Assembly (NCBI GenBank): GCA_900299185.1
Contig: OMIV01000257.1
Location: forward strand, 1 to 36,455
Length of the DNA stretch: 36,455 bases
From: Planctomycetaceae bacterium
GTDB taxonomy: Bacteria > Planctomycetota > Planctomycetia > Planctomycetales > Planctomycetaceae
Direction of reading: 5' to 3'
The notes under the pieces: generated by a model
Told to the model about the DNA's origin: nothing
Seen by the model: the letters and a program-made list of their open reading frames with translations, nothing else
Database searches by the model: none
Shown here: positions 1 to 9,245 of the stretch, piece by piece
Numbering within the stretch: position 1 is the stretch's first letter
Layout: each line of letters starts with the position of its first letter
Translations under genes and position numbers: made by a program

Positions 1-32
1 CTCGTGGGCTCGGAGATGTGTATAAGAGACAG
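1..32 (+). other. Illumina Nextera adapter remnant (non-genomic)
   Basis: The first 32 bases match the Nextera read-2 transposase adapter from memory, lacking only its first two bases, and end in the mosaic-end sequence ATGTGTATAAGAGACAG. The adapter creates spurious starts in two frames, giving peptides beginning MYKRQ and MCIRDR, both familiar contamination signatures. Genomic sequence begins at base 33. Confidence 0.97.
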
Positions 33-101
33 ACGTTGCTCCATGGCGGCGCAGAAGTGGCGGCAACTGATCCCGACACCAAGACGTTCGTCGGACTTGC
101 G

Positions 102-1787
102 ATGGAGAGCGAGACTTCCGCAGTCGGCGTCCAGGTGGGGCAAAAGATTGGGAAGTATGAGATCCGCGCCCCGCTCGGAACCGGTGGGATGGGGAGTGTC
201 TTCCTGGCGTTCGATCCACTGATCCAACGCGAAGTCGCGATTAAGGTTCTTTCTCCGGACCTGAGCAGTTCTCCGAGTGCCTTGCAGCGGTTTCTGGGTG
301 AAGCGCGAGCGATCGGACGACTCAATCATCCGAATGTCGTCTCGATCTATGACATCGATCAATGGAATGGCCAGTATTATCTGGTGATGGAACTGCTGCC
401 CGGAGGCAGCGTTGCCGATCAAGTCAGTAAATCTGGTCGATTGCCGTGGCCGGGGGCGTGCCGAATGATTGCTCAGGCAGCACGCGGGCTGGTGGCGGCC
501 CATCAATCGGGGATGATTCACCGTGATATCAAGCCCGAGAATCTGATGCTGACAAACGACGGGATTGTCAAAGTCGTTGACTTTGGACTCTCAAAGCTCC
601 TTAATGCTTCCAACCACCCCCATGACGCGGTTACCAAGGCAGGCCAGATTCTCGGGACTCCCCAGTACATGAGTCCTGAGCAGTTCGAGGCAGAGAATAT
701 CGATGCTCGCACCGATATCTACAGCCTGGGAGCCACCCTGTTTCGCTTGCTAACGGCCCGATTCCCGTATCACGATTGCAGCTCGATCGTTCAGGTGATG
801 ACGGCTCACATGACCAAGGCTTCCCCAGTTCCGTCAGAATTTGAGCCGACAACGCCTGTTGAGTGCGATCGGATCGTTGCCAAAGCCATGGCGAAGAATC
901 CTGCGGACCGATACCAAACCTGTTTGGACCTCGCCAGTGATCTTGACATGCTGCTCCATGGAAAGGCCACGGTCGCGTTCGACTCGACCATTATTGACCC
1001 CGCCATTGTTGACCGTCCATTGAAGACAGTGTTGATCGTGGAGCCCTCCAAGCTGCAAGGTCTAATGCTGCGAAACGCCTTCGAACAGGTCTGTCCGCAG
1101 GCCGTCCACCTCGTTGGCAGCATTGACGCTGTCCGGCATGCGATTGCCAGGACGACTCCCGACCTGCTGCTTACATCCATGCAGTTACCCGATGGGCAGG
1201 GGCTGGAACTGCTACAGGAACTTTGTCGACAGCCGCAGTTCCATCAATCGACGTTCGTGCTGAATTCGAGTGATTCGGCCCTTGAGAGCCTTGCCGCCGC
1301 AGGGCAGGCTGCCACCCTTATTCTGACGCCGAAAAAAGTTCGCCCCGAAGAGATTTTGAGTGTCGTCCATGCGACGGGCCCGAGCGTTATCACCACGGGC
1401 CAGCTGGCCGTTCCTATCGACCCGACGTCGGTGCGGTTGCGGATTATTCTCGATTCCGGTCGCGTTCCCGATGTGCTGGCTGACCTGATTCGGGAACTGA
1501 GCCTGCTCGATGTGGACGTTTGCGTCTCGCCCCAGACGTTCGAACCTTCGGCCCCGCGCGCGGACCTAGTACTGATGCTGCGACAATCAGACCACGACGT
1601 GGCAGGTCCCCAGTGTGCCTCGTGGATTGAACATGCTGCAGATTGGGGAACGATCGTGGCAGCTGTGCAGGTCAGCACGGAAAAGCTGTTCCTTCGCGCA
1701 ATCCGGCGGAAGGGGATTGTGGCGATTTGTCAACGAGAACTGATCGCCCAACGCTTGGTCTGTTTATTCCAAGTTTGCCGGTCCTGA
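102..1787 (+). CDS. Ser/Thr protein kinase fused to degenerate receiver-like domains (5' end uncertain)
   Basis: A Hanks-type Ser/Thr kinase of 561 residues counted from ATG 102. The kinase domain spans about residues 19-285, with glycine loop GTGGMG (26-31), catalytic lysine K48, HRDIKPEN (140-147), DFG (160-162) and GTPQYMSPEQ (185-194), so it should be active. Residues about 308-425 look like a response-regulator receiver, but the phosphoacceptor position is serine (S359, in LLTSMQLPDG) and the N-terminal acidic pair is VE, so it is probably a pseudo-receiver. A second, weaker receiver-like region covers about 443-555. No membrane segment is seen. The reading frame stays open back to base 33, where it meets adapter sequence, so the true start may lie outside the window; ATG 102 is the first start not built from adapter. 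It lies 191 bp before cheW on the same strand, which suggests an input to the chemotaxis cluster; that link is inferred. Confidence 0.88.
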   Translation: MESETSAVGVQVGQKIGKYEIRAPLGTGGMGSVFLAFDPLIQREVAIKVLSPDLSSSPSALQRFLGEARAIGRLNHPNVVSIYDIDQWNGQYYLVMELLPGGSVADQVSKSGRLPWPGACRMIAQAARGLVAAHQSGMIHRDIKPENLMLTNDGIVKVVDFGLSKLLNASNHPHDAVTKAGQILGTPQYMSPEQFEAENIDARTDIYSLGATLFRLLTARFPYHDCSSIVQVMTAHMTKASPVPSEFEPTTPVECDRIVAKAMAKNPADRYQTCLDLASDLDMLLHGKATVAFDSTIIDPAIVDRPLKTVLIVEPSKLQGLMLRNAFEQVCPQAVHLVGSIDAVRHAIARTTPDLLLTSMQLPDGQGLELLQELCRQPQFHQSTFVLNSSDSALESLAAAGQAATLILTPKKVRPEEILSVVHATGPSVITTGQLAVPIDPTSVRLRIILDSGRVPDVLADLIRELSLLDVDVCVSPQTFEPSAPRADLVLMLRQSDHDVAGPQCASWIEHAADWGTIVAAVQVSTEKLFLRAIRRKGIVAICQRELIAQRLVCLFQVCRS

Positions 1788-1978
1788 AACGGCCGAACTG
1801 ATTTCCTTGCGCAAAATCGCTTAGTACACCTCGATAAGACTTGGCTGACCGCTTCAGGATGTCGTAATGTACGTTGATGCTCATCTGGCGATGGGATTTT
1901 CGTGTTGTCAGGATATCCCGGGCTCGCCCGTAACTCGACATCAGCGTCATCGACACAATTGACAAAGGTTTATAACCG

Positions 1979-2515
1979 GTGGCAGAACAAGTAGAAGCCA
2001 GCTCCGCAGTTGCTGTCTCACGAGTAAACATGAAATCGTCGATGCAGTTCGTCGGGTTTCGCCTGGCGGATCAGGAATACGCATTTCGGATCGAACAGAT
2101 TCAGGAGATCCTGATTCCCGATCGCGTAACCCAAATGCCGCAAGTGGCCGATTACATTGAAGGCGTCAGCAATCTGCGTGGCACAATCATCCCGATCATC
2201 AATCTCCGTCGCCTGTTCGATCTGGAGCCGAAGGAGAAAGATGAAGAAACCCGGACCATCGTAGCTAATGTCGGTAGTAGAGTAATCGGCTGCACGGTGG
2301 ACGGCGTTACTCAGGTGATTCGCATCTCTCTCGAGCAGATCCAACCCGCTCCGGAGATTGTGAGATCCGAGGGCACGGCTTACATCGCAGGCTTCGCCAG
2401 ACTCGATAGTCGTGTGGTCGTACTACTGGAAATCGAAGAACTACTCCATCCATCGAAAATGGAGCATGTCAGACGGGTTGCTGCTCCGAGAGTTTCTATC
2501 GACCTCACAGCATAG
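1979..2515 (+). CDS. cheW: Chemotaxis coupling protein CheW
   Basis: Cytoplasmic adaptor that links chemoreceptors to the kinase CheA. The 178-residue product is one CheW domain: the stretch from MQFVGFRLADQEYAF, through EGVSNLRGTIIPIINLR, to the VDGVTQVIRI and AYIAGFARLDSRVVVLLEI segments is typical, and the length is close to the usual 150-180. The GTG start at 1979 is preceded by AAAGG at 1964-1968. An in-frame ATG at 2030 would drop 17 poorly conserved N-terminal residues and is a possible alternative. It is the first recognisable che gene of the cluster and lies 97 bp before the receptor gene. Family assignment is secure; the cognate receptor is inferred from adjacency. Confidence 0.95.
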   Translation: MAEQVEASSAVAVSRVNMKSSMQFVGFRLADQEYAFRIEQIQEILIPDRVTQMPQVADYIEGVSNLRGTIIPIINLRRLFDLEPKEKDEETRTIVANVGSRVIGCTVDGVTQVIRISLEQIQPAPEIVRSEGTAYIAGFARLDSRVVVLLEIEELLHPSKMEHVRRVAAPRVSIDLTA

Positions 2516-2600
2516 TCGGCGAAGCCGCACCTGTTGATGTCCGTTCCGCTCAAGTCGAGCGTCGTGTTCAAGCAATTCAACGAATAACAAAGTTTTTGAC

Positions 2601-2606
2601 GAGGAG
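2601..2606 (+). promoter_or_regulatory. Ribosome binding site deciding the receptor start
   Basis: GAGGAG lies 6 nt before ATG 2613 but only 3 nt before GTG 2610, so it favours the ATG as the start of the chemoreceptor gene. Confidence 0.7.
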
Positions 2607-2612
2607 CCTGTG

Positions 2613-4355
2613 ATGGCTTTGGACAAACCGGCCCGATCGACGCGGAGCCGAAGTCGAGTGGCTACCGCGCGACCGAAGGTTGACTTTGAGCAACTCGTGG
2701 ACCATTCGTCGATCCGCGTCCTCATCGCGGACAGTGATCTCAACCTAGTTTATATGAATCCGGCTTCGGTGAAATTATTGACAGAGTTGCAGCACCTCCT
2801 GCGCTTTCCAGTCGATCAACTGATCGGCAAGTCGATCGATGTCTTCCACGCTAATCCTGAACGGGCGCGACGGATACTGAGCGATCCCAGGAACTTGCCA
2901 CATCACGCCGAGATTCAACTTGGCCCGGAGATCCTGTCCCTGAACGTCACGGCCCTCTTCGATGCTGACGGTGAATACTTCGGTCCCGTTGTGAATTGGG
3001 AACGCATCACCGAGCAAAGAATGCTCGAGTTGCAGCAGGCCGACTATGCGGCCCAGATGCAAGCGATTGGGCGAACCAACCTGACTATCCAATTCCTTCC
3101 CGATGGGACCGTGGTCTCGGCGAACGACAATTTTCTGAACGCTATGGGTTACACCCTCGAGGAAATACGAGGTCAGCACCATCGCATGTTCGTAGACCGG
3201 CAATTCGCCGAAACCAGCGAGTACCGTGAATTCTGGGCGAAGCTGCAACGTGGCGAGTTTATTGCCGATGACTTCAAGCGGATTACGAAAGCAGGCCGCG
3301 AAATCTGGATCCGGGCCGCCTACAACCCGATAGCTGACGCTCAGGGGAAGATCGCGAAGGTTATCAAATTCGCCACGGACATCACTGCAGCCGTTAAGGC
3401 ACAACACGAAACGCTGAGGAATCAGGAGGTACAGTGGGCAGCTGCGGAGGACCTGAAAAAACGGGTGACGCTGCTAACGAACGTCGTGGAAGCAATTGCC
3501 AATGGCGACCTCACGCAGCACGTTGACGATACCGGACACGACGACCTGAGCAGGCTGGCGGAAAGTGTCCGCCGGATGAGCAAGGACCTGCGTGACTTGA
3601 TCGGCCAGGTGATCGAATCAGCCGACCAGCAGAACGAAGGTGCTCAAGCTATCGCCGAAAATTCACAGAATCTGAGTGATTCCGCGCAGAAGCAAGCAGC
3701 CTCCGTCGAGCAAATGTCAGCCTCTGTCGAAGAACTGCTGAGGTCGATTAATGTCATTTCAGAAAGTGCGTCCATCTCGAAGCAGCAAGCCGCTTCGACA
3801 ACGAGCCTCGCGCAGTCCGGCGGCTCGTCGGTGAGCGAGGCGATTGTCGCCATGAAACTCATTCAGAAATCGAGCGAACAGATCAACGACATCATCCAAG
3901 TGATCAGCGAGATTGCCAGCCAGACGAATCTACTGGCACTCAATGCGGCGATCGAAGCGGCACGTGCTGGGGAGCACGGATTGGGTTTTGCCGTCGTCGC
4001 CGACGAAGTTCGTAAACTCGCCGAGCGTTCTAGTCTGGCGGCCAAAGAGATCACGCAACTCATCAAGGAATCCACACGGCGTGTTTCAGAGGGAGCGCAA
4101 TTATCCGAGAAGGTCGGGCATTCGCTGAATGCCATCGTGCAGGCGGTCGAGCAAACCGCCTGCGGCATCAATCGGATCGCTGAGTCGACTGAGGTTCAAG
4201 GAGAAAGTGCGAGGGAAGTTCAGTCGGCGATTCAAGCCGTCGGAAAGACGACCGAATTAAGTGCCGCAAGTTCAGAAGAATTGGCGGCGAGTGCCGAAGA
4301 GTTGGGGGCTCAAGCATCGGCCATGCGTGACTTGGTCAAGCGATTTAACGTATAG
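2613..4355 (+). CDS. Soluble methyl-accepting chemotaxis protein with two PAS domains
   Basis: Chemoreceptor of 580 residues. There is no signal peptide or membrane helix, so it should sense a cytoplasmic signal. Residues about 25-140 form a degenerate PAS domain. Residues about 150-265 form a clear second PAS with a C-terminal motif ending [10 protein letters not shown] short HAMP-like helical segment (about 285-330) follows, then the coiled-coil signalling domain with the highly conserved hairpin tip around residues 433-475 ([18 protein letters not shown], then [16 protein letters not shown]). Ala/Ser/Glu-rich repeats on both sides are candidate CheR/CheB methylation helices. The protein ends RFNV without a CheR-docking pentapeptide. 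ATG 2613 is chosen because GAGGAG (2601-2606) lies 6 nt upstream; the GTG at 2610 would be too close. PAS cofactor (heme, flavin or none) cannot be told from sequence alone. Confidence 0.95.
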   Translation: MALDKPARSTRSRSRVATARPKVDFEQLVDHSSIRVLIADSDLNLVYMNPASVKLLTELQHLLRFPVDQLIGKSIDVFHANPERARRILSDPRNLPHHAEIQLGPEILSLNVTALFDADGEYFGPVVNWERITEQRMLELQQADYAAQMQAIGRTNLTIQFLPDGTVVSANDNFLNAMGYTLEEIRGQHHRMFVDRQFAETSEYREFWAKLQRGEFIADDFKRITKAGREIWIRAAYNPIADAQGKIAKVIKFATDITAAVKAQHETLRNQEVQWAAAEDLKKRVTLLTNVVEAIANGDLTQHVDDTGHDDLSRLAESVRRMSKDLRDLIGQVIESADQQNEGAQAIAENSQNLSDSAQKQAASVEQMSASVEELLRSINVISESASISKQQAASTTSLAQSGGSSVSEAIVAMKLIQKSSEQINDIIQVISEIASQTNLLALNAAIEAARAGEHGLGFAVVADEVRKLAERSSLAAKEITQLIKESTRRVSEGAQLSEKVGHSLNAIVQAVEQTACGINRIAESTEVQGESAREVQSAIQAVGKTTELSAASSEELAASAEELGAQASAMRDLVKRFNV

Positions 4356-4433
4356 AGGAACGCGGAGAGAAATCAGATAGTTCTCCTTTAGATCTGTGTC
4401 AAGGCGTCAGCAGTGCGTTGAAAAAAAGGCTGA

Positions 4434-5279
4434 GTGACCGTGGATCCCTCGCAATTAACGTCCCAGGAATTTGAGCAGTTTCAAACGCTCATTTTTCAAC
4501 TTTGCGGAATTCGGGTTCCGGAGAACAAAGTGACGTTGCTTAGCAATCGAATCCGCCGTCGCGTGAAGGCGACGGGGGTTCCCGACTTTCAGGCGTACCT
4601 GAAACTCCTGCGGTCTCCGGCCGGCCTTGTTGAACGAGAAGAGTTTCTGAGTGCCGTTACCACCAACGAAACTTCATTCTTCAGGACCGAGAGGCACTTC
4701 GAATGGCTCGGCACGACGTTTGTCGAGGAACTTCGCGAACAGGCGAGAGCTGGAACTCATTCTCTAAGCATCCGCGTCTGGTCGGCTGCGTGCAGTAGCG
4801 GCGAAGAACCCTACACGATTGCGATGTGCCTGGCCGAGAATCGCCCCAAGCTACCAAACTGGAAGATCGAAATTCATGGGACTGACATCAGTGAAACGGC
4901 GTTGACCAAAGCCCGCGCGGGTGTGTTCGGTGCCAAAGCGGAGTCAGAAATTCCTGAAAAACTGCGGACACGGTATTTCACCCGCGAAGCCGCGGATTCT
5001 GGCTGGAAAGTGAAGGCGTCGCTGAAGGAACTTGTCACTTTTTCGAATCACAACTTGATGCACCACAATCCACAGACGGGGTACGACTGCATCTTCATTC
5101 GCAACGTCTTGATCTATTTCAACCGGGAATCGAAACAAGTCGTGATTGAAAATTTAGTTCGCTCACTGGCCGACGGAGGGTATCTGCTGGTGGGGCCCTC
5201 GGAGGGAGTTTTTGACATGCTCGGAATGCTCCAGAAACGTTCCCCGTTCCTTTACCAAAAGAATCCAGAGCGTCGGTGA
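4434..5279 (+). CDS. cheR: Chemoreceptor glutamate methyltransferase CheR
   Basis: Methylates glutamates on chemoreceptors using S-adenosylmethionine, the adaptation reaction opposed by CheB. The 281-residue product has the N-terminal helical CheR domain (about 10-75), the NETSFFR motif near residue 79, the SAM-binding motif SAACSSGEEPYTIAM, and the C-terminal CIFIRNVLIYFN and GGYLLVGPSEGVF segments. All are standard for the family. GTG 4434 and GTG 4440 are both possible starts: an AAAGG at 4425-4429 lies 4 nt before the first and 10 nt before the second. It follows the receptor gene by 78 bp and ends 4 bp before the preferred cheA start, so the two are probably translationally coupled. Confidence 0.95.
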   Translation: MTVDPSQLTSQEFEQFQTLIFQLCGIRVPENKVTLLSNRIRRRVKATGVPDFQAYLKLLRSPAGLVEREEFLSAVTTNETSFFRTERHFEWLGTTFVEELREQARAGTHSLSIRVWSAACSSGEEPYTIAMCLAENRPKLPNWKIEIHGTDISETALTKARAGVFGAKAESEIPEKLRTRYFTREAADSGWKVKASLKELVTFSNHNLMHHNPQTGYDCIFIRNVLIYFNRESKQVVIENLVRSLADGGYLLVGPSEGVFDMLGMLQKRSPFLYQKNPERR

Positions 5280-5283
5280 CGGT

Positions 5284-7620
5284 ATGACCAATGACACCAC
5301 ATCATCGACGTCCGAACCCGATTCGCCCCTCTCGGACGAGATGGCGCAGTATTTACAAGTCTATATCGATGAGTCCGAAGAGGAACTCGATGGGCTTGTG
5401 GAAGCGATCCTGAAGCTGGAAGGCAACCCGCTGGAAGACGAATCGCTCCACAAAGCCTTTCGGTTGCTTCATTCCCTGAAGGGTTCTTCTGGAATGCTTG
5501 GTTTCGAGTTCGTGGGCAACTTCGCCCACGAACTCGAAGATCGATTCGAACGCTACCGATCCGGTGAGTTGTTCTTGGATCGCGAAACGACGACGTTGGT
5601 GCTGAAGTGTGTCGACTACTTTCGCATGTTCCTGGGACGCCTGAGGGTCGCCGATCTCAATCAAGGCGACCCGGCGAACTTGCTCCACGAACTGAAAGAA
5701 GTCGAACATCGCCGATCCTTGCTCGCGCAGGCACCTGCCGCGCCGAACACGCCGATTGTGCCACCGCCTATTACGATATCCGGTGGTCTAAAACTGGTAG
5801 TCCGGTTTCGTCCCGGGCTGCAGTTGGCCGATTTGAAAGCCCGCCTCATTGTCTCACGCTTGTCATCGATCGGTGAAATTATCGCCTGCGATCCGCCAAT
5901 TGATGATGCACAAAGCTTCGACGAGCTATCGCTCTTCTCGCTCACGTTAGTGACTGATCGAAAGATCGAGGAAGTTCGCAAAATCGCCAACGTCGATGGC
6001 GTCGAATCGATCGAGATTCGAGGTCACGAGGTCTCCGCCCAACAGTTGGCCGCCATCCCGTCGCCTGCAGAGCCAGTCGCGCCGCAACAATCGCCCACCC
6101 AGATCGCGGCCCCAGTCAATGTGGGATCACCTGCTATTCCTCCTCCGCCGGACGTATCACCGCCAGGACCTCTCCAAGCTAATCCAGAAACGTCCGATGC
6201 TACGCCGCAAGCCAGCGAAACTTTACGAGTCGACATTGGACGCCTTGATCGCCTAATGAACCTTACAGGAGAACTCATTGTTGCCAATGCACGGTTCTCC
6301 CAAATCGCTACGGAATTGAGTCCGCTGTTCCGGCAGAGCGCCGTCTTTAAGAAGTCGAGGGAGCTCACGGATCGTCTGCGCGAGCGATTTGAGAACCTTC
6401 GTCAATCTCTGAGTCAACCATTGCAAACCGACGATGCATGGGCTCAGGTGTCACAGGGACTGGAAGAAGATCTGGAAGCGCTGGATCGTCAATCGGAACT
6501 TTGGGCGGAGGGATATCGCCACTTCGCGGGCATCAGCGAAGCGGTTGACCAGTTGACGCGAGTTTCCAAGAACCTGCAGCGGGGCGTGTTGAACACTCGC
6601 ATGGTTCCGGTGGGACCGCTGTTCAACCGCTTCAAACGTGTGATTCGCGACTTATCGACGGAACGACGAAAACAGATCCAGCTGATTATCCGCGGCGAAA
6701 AGACGGAACTCGACAAGCGGATGATCGACGCGCTGGGCGATCCGCTGCTGCATCTCGTCCGCAATTCCATTGATCACGGCTTGGAAAGACCAGAGCAACG
6801 ACAGACGGCGGGAAAACCGGCTGTCGGTACGATCATTCTCGAAGCGGCTCACCGGGGTAACAGTGTCTGGATCACGGTTCGCGACGACGGCGCAGGCATC
6901 AACACCGACAAGATTCGAGCTCGTATCGTTAAGCGAGGCCTCGCCAGCCCTGCTGTCGCGAAGGAAATGACGGACGCTCAGGCGATTGGCCATATCTGGC
7001 ACCCCGGCTTCAGCACGGCAGAGACAGTGACCGAGATCTCGGGCCGCGGGGTCGGGATGGATATCGTTCGCAACGCGATTTCTGACCTGAGTGGCACAAT
7101 CGAAGTTGCCTCTTCGCCGAGTGTAGGGACCACGTTCACTATCCGGCTGCCATCGACTCTGGCGATTATTCACTGCCTGATGATGCGCTATCGGAACGAC
7201 TTCTTTTCGATCCCACTCGATGATGTTCGCGAAATCGTTTCCATCCCTCGGGTGCAGATTCACTCGGTCCATCGTCACGTGACTATTGATGTTCGAGGCG
7301 AACTGATTCCCCTGGTCAGTATGAAGGGCGTTTTTAAGTGGGCGACGATTGCCGATTCCTCCGAATCCTCGGTTGCGAGTGCGTCTCGGACCGTGAATAT
7401 CGTCGTTATTCACTCGCGCGGGAAAACGCTGGGGCTGGCAGTCGATTCCCTGGTGGGACGCGCCGATCTGGTTGTTAAGACCTTGGCCGAGAACTTTCAA
7501 CCCGTCCGCGGTCTGTCCGGAGCCAGCATTCTGGGAGACGGTGCCGTCTGCCTGATGCTCGATTCAGCGGCATTGATCGAACTTGCCGCGGACCGAACTG
7601 CGTCAGCCACTTTCCAATAG
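5284..7620 (+). CDS. cheA: Chemotaxis histidine kinase CheA
   Basis: Receptor-controlled histidine kinase that phosphorylates CheY and CheB. The 778-residue product has a P1 Hpt domain (about 20-125) with phospho-accepting H63 in HSLKGSSGMLG. A P2-like response-regulator docking segment follows (about 165-245), then a Pro/Ala-rich linker. The P3 dimerisation helices begin near SETLRVDIGRLDRLMNLTGE. The P4 ATPase domain carries the N box (HLVRNSIDHGLE), G1 (DDGAGI), GFST and G2 (GRGVGMDIV) motifs, and a C-terminal CheW-like P5 domain closes the protein. ATG 5284 is chosen because the upstream ATG at 5212 would overlap cheR by 68 bp and add 24 residues unlike an Hpt N-terminus. One Hpt, no receiver: a standard, non-hybrid CheA. 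Confidence 0.95.
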   Translation: MTNDTTSSTSEPDSPLSDEMAQYLQVYIDESEEELDGLVEAILKLEGNPLEDESLHKAFRLLHSLKGSSGMLGFEFVGNFAHELEDRFERYRSGELFLDRETTTLVLKCVDYFRMFLGRLRVADLNQGDPANLLHELKEVEHRRSLLAQAPAAPNTPIVPPPITISGGLKLVVRFRPGLQLADLKARLIVSRLSSIGEIIACDPPIDDAQSFDELSLFSLTLVTDRKIEEVRKIANVDGVESIEIRGHEVSAQQLAAIPSPAEPVAPQQSPTQIAAPVNVGSPAIPPPPDVSPPGPLQANPETSDATPQASETLRVDIGRLDRLMNLTGELIVANARFSQIATELSPLFRQSAVFKKSRELTDRLRERFENLRQSLSQPLQTDDAWAQVSQGLEEDLEALDRQSELWAEGYRHFAGISEAVDQLTRVSKNLQRGVLNTRMVPVGPLFNRFKRVIRDLSTERRKQIQLIIRGEKTELDKRMIDALGDPLLHLVRNSIDHGLERPEQRQTAGKPAVGTIILEAAHRGNSVWITVRDDGAGINTDKIRARIVKRGLASPAVAKEMTDAQAIGHIWHPGFSTAETVTEISGRGVGMDIVRNAISDLSGTIEVASSPSVGTTFTIRLPSTLAIIHCLMMRYRNDFFSIPLDDVREIVSIPRVQIHSVHRHVTIDVRGELIPLVSMKGVFKWATIADSSESSVASASRTVNIVVIHSRGKTLGLAVDSLVGRADLVVKTLAENFQPVRGLSGASILGDGAVCLMLDSAALIELAADRTASATFQ

Positions 7621-7659
7621 CCCCCCGTCGAGTCCGCACCGGAACAAGGAGCCTCTTAC

Positions 7660-8304
7660 GTGACCATGGAAGTTCCCACCTTCAACCCTCAACAGATAGC
7701 CCAGTTGACGAAGGCGTTTCACCAAGGAGCCGCCGAGGCGTCGGAAGCCCTGGCGAGATGGGTCAACGCGACTATCACGGTGTCCATCGACTCGGTCGAT
7801 CAATGCCCGCTCGATGTCGCCATCAGGGTCCTCGGCGAAGGCGACACAGGTGTCTGCATGTGCCTCATGGAAATGCAGGGCTCATTGACGGGGTACATGT
7901 TGCTAGCATTTGATGATGTCAGTGGTTGGGCGTTGTCTGATCTGCTGCTGGGACGACCGGCGCGAAGCACGGTCGAATGGGGCGATGTTGAGAATTCTTG
8001 CATGTTGGAGACGATGAATATTGCCGGAAGCTCTTATCTCAATGGAATCTCAAATGACCTGACGGTACGGGGCCGGTTGCAAGTCGAGTTGATTCCGTCC
8101 CCTCCCACGTTTTTGCGGGATTTTGCTGAGAGCCTGCTCCAAACAGCCTTCATGGATCAGGCCATCGCAAGCAGCAACGTGGTTTTCGCACAGACTCGAT
8201 TTAATCTGCGCGGCCAGGCTCTGCGTTGGACTTTCTTGCTGATACCGGATCACGCATCTTTGCAGCGACTGTCAGTCATCCTTGCGAATCTGCGTGACCA
8301 GTGA
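7660..8304 (+). CDS. cheC: CheC-family protein (probable CheY-P phosphatase)
   Basis: CheC/CheX/FliY-family protein of 214 residues. The family dephosphorylates CheY-P through a helix motif D/S-x3-E-x2-N. One copy is clear in SCMLETMNIAG, with a proline about 26 residues further on. The N-terminal copy, where a motif like DALKEIGNIGAG is expected, reads LTKAFHQGAAEASEAL and lacks the Glu/Asn pair, so only one of the two pseudo-symmetric sites looks functional. The next gene is CheD, the usual CheC partner, which supports CheC over CheX. GTG 7660 is chosen because AAGGAG (7646-7651) lies 8 nt upstream; ATG 7666 would be 14 nt away. A 39-bp gap separates it from cheA. Confidence 0.83.
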   Translation: MTMEVPTFNPQQIAQLTKAFHQGAAEASEALARWVNATITVSIDSVDQCPLDVAIRVLGEGDTGVCMCLMEMQGSLTGYMLLAFDDVSGWALSDLLLGRPARSTVEWGDVENSCMLETMNIAGSSYLNGISNDLTVRGRLQVELIPSPPTFLRDFAESLLQTAFMDQAIASSNVVFAQTRFNLRGQALRWTFLLIPDHASLQRLSVILANLRDQ

Positions 8305-8315
8305 GGAAGCCCCCG

Positions 8316-8813
8316 ATGCAAGGCACCCCTTTCAGCGGCTCCGACGGCCGAGTCGAACTAAAGATTGGTATCGGCGAGCTTGCTGTGATCCAAGAGACGG
8401 GACTGTTACGAACGTTGCTCGGGTCGTGTATCGGATTGGTTCTGCATGACCGACAGGCTCGTGTTGGTGGCCTGGCACATATTGTCCTACCGTCGTCCAA
8501 CGGCGATACGCGGGTGCCCGGTAAGTACGCAGATACCGCCCTGCCAGAACTGGTACGCCTCATTGAACGAGCGGGGGGCCAGCCCCGAAATCTGACCGCG
8601 AAAATAGCGGGGGGTGCTAATATGTTCTCGACCCTTAAGATGGCCGGCATCGGCGAGCTGAATTTGATTACGGTTCAGCAGTTGTTGCAGGATGTGCGAA
8701 TTCCTGTGGTAGGTCACCATTGTGGGGGGCAACAAGGCCGACGCATCGCCTATGACGTGAAGACGGGGGCGGAGACAGTAGAAATTATCGGCTGCCTGCC
8801 GATCGAATTGTGA
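8316..8813 (+). CDS. cheD: Chemoreceptor glutamine deamidase CheD
   Basis: Deamidates receptor glutamines to glutamates, making them methylatable, and forms a feedback pair with CheC. The 165-residue product has the catalytic cysteine C38 in LLGSCIGLVLHD and the catalytic histidine H55 in GGLAHIVLP, spaced as in characterised CheD proteins. A glycine-rich segment KIAGGANMF and a C-terminal GHHCGGQQGRRI segment are also family-typical. ATG 8316 is preferred because GAGGAA (8303-8308) lies 7 nt upstream. A GTG at 8301 overlapping the cheC stop is the longer alternative. The tight spacing after cheC fits co-expression. Confidence 0.94.
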   Translation: MQGTPFSGSDGRVELKIGIGELAVIQETGLLRTLLGSCIGLVLHDRQARVGGLAHIVLPSSNGDTRVPGKYADTALPELVRLIERAGGQPRNLTAKIAGGANMFSTLKMAGIGELNLITVQQLLQDVRIPVVGHHCGGQQGRRIAYDVKTGAETVEIIGCLPIEL

Positions 8814-8866
8814 TCACGTTTTCGTTCTAATGGCTCGCTCTGTTGCTCGCAAACCCGTGAGAAATC

Positions 8867-9244
8867 ATGAAACGATTAATGATCGTCGATGACGCTTTGA
8901 TCATGCGAATGAAAATTCGCGAAACGGCAAGCAAGGCTGGTTGGACCGTCGTGGCAGAAGCCTCCACTGGTTGCGACGCTATCCGGTTGTTTGACGAACA
9001 CCGTCCCGATATGGTCACCCTCGACATGATAATGCCTGAGATGGATGGGTTGTCGGCCCTGAAAGGCATCCGGTCCCGGCATCCCGAGGCGGTCGTGGTG
9101 ATGATCAGTGCCGTAAGCCAGAAGGAAAATCTGCGCGAATGTATCTCAGCCGGGGCGATGGACTTTATCGTGAAACCGTTTGATCCTCAACAGCTGCAGG
9201 CATTCTTTGAACGGTTCGAACAGGGTACGGAAGAGATCGTGTGA
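8867..9244 (+). CDS. cheY: Chemotaxis response regulator CheY (single receiver domain)
   Basis: Stand-alone receiver of 125 residues. All active-site positions are present: acidic pair D8/D9 (IVDDA), phosphoacceptor D53 (VTLDMIMPEMDG), S81 at the Ser/Thr switch (MISAVS) and K103 (IVKPF). There is no output domain, so it should act by protein contact, as CheY does at the flagellar switch or another effector. Its place between cheD and cheB, and the adjoining cheC, indicate that CheA phosphorylates it and CheC dephosphorylates it. The stop codon is separated from the cheB ATG by a single base. Confidence 0.93.
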   Translation: MKRLMIVDDALIMRMKIRETASKAGWTVVAEASTGCDAIRLFDEHRPDMVTLDMIMPEMDGLSALKGIRSRHPEAVVVMISAVSQKENLRECISAGAMDFIVKPFDPQQLQAFFERFEQGTEEIV

Positions 9245-9245
9245 C

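Noticed and set aside
6652-7500. 282-codon minus-strand open frame
   Set aside because: It lies wholly inside cheA and has no domain pattern; an antisense shadow of codon-biased DNA.
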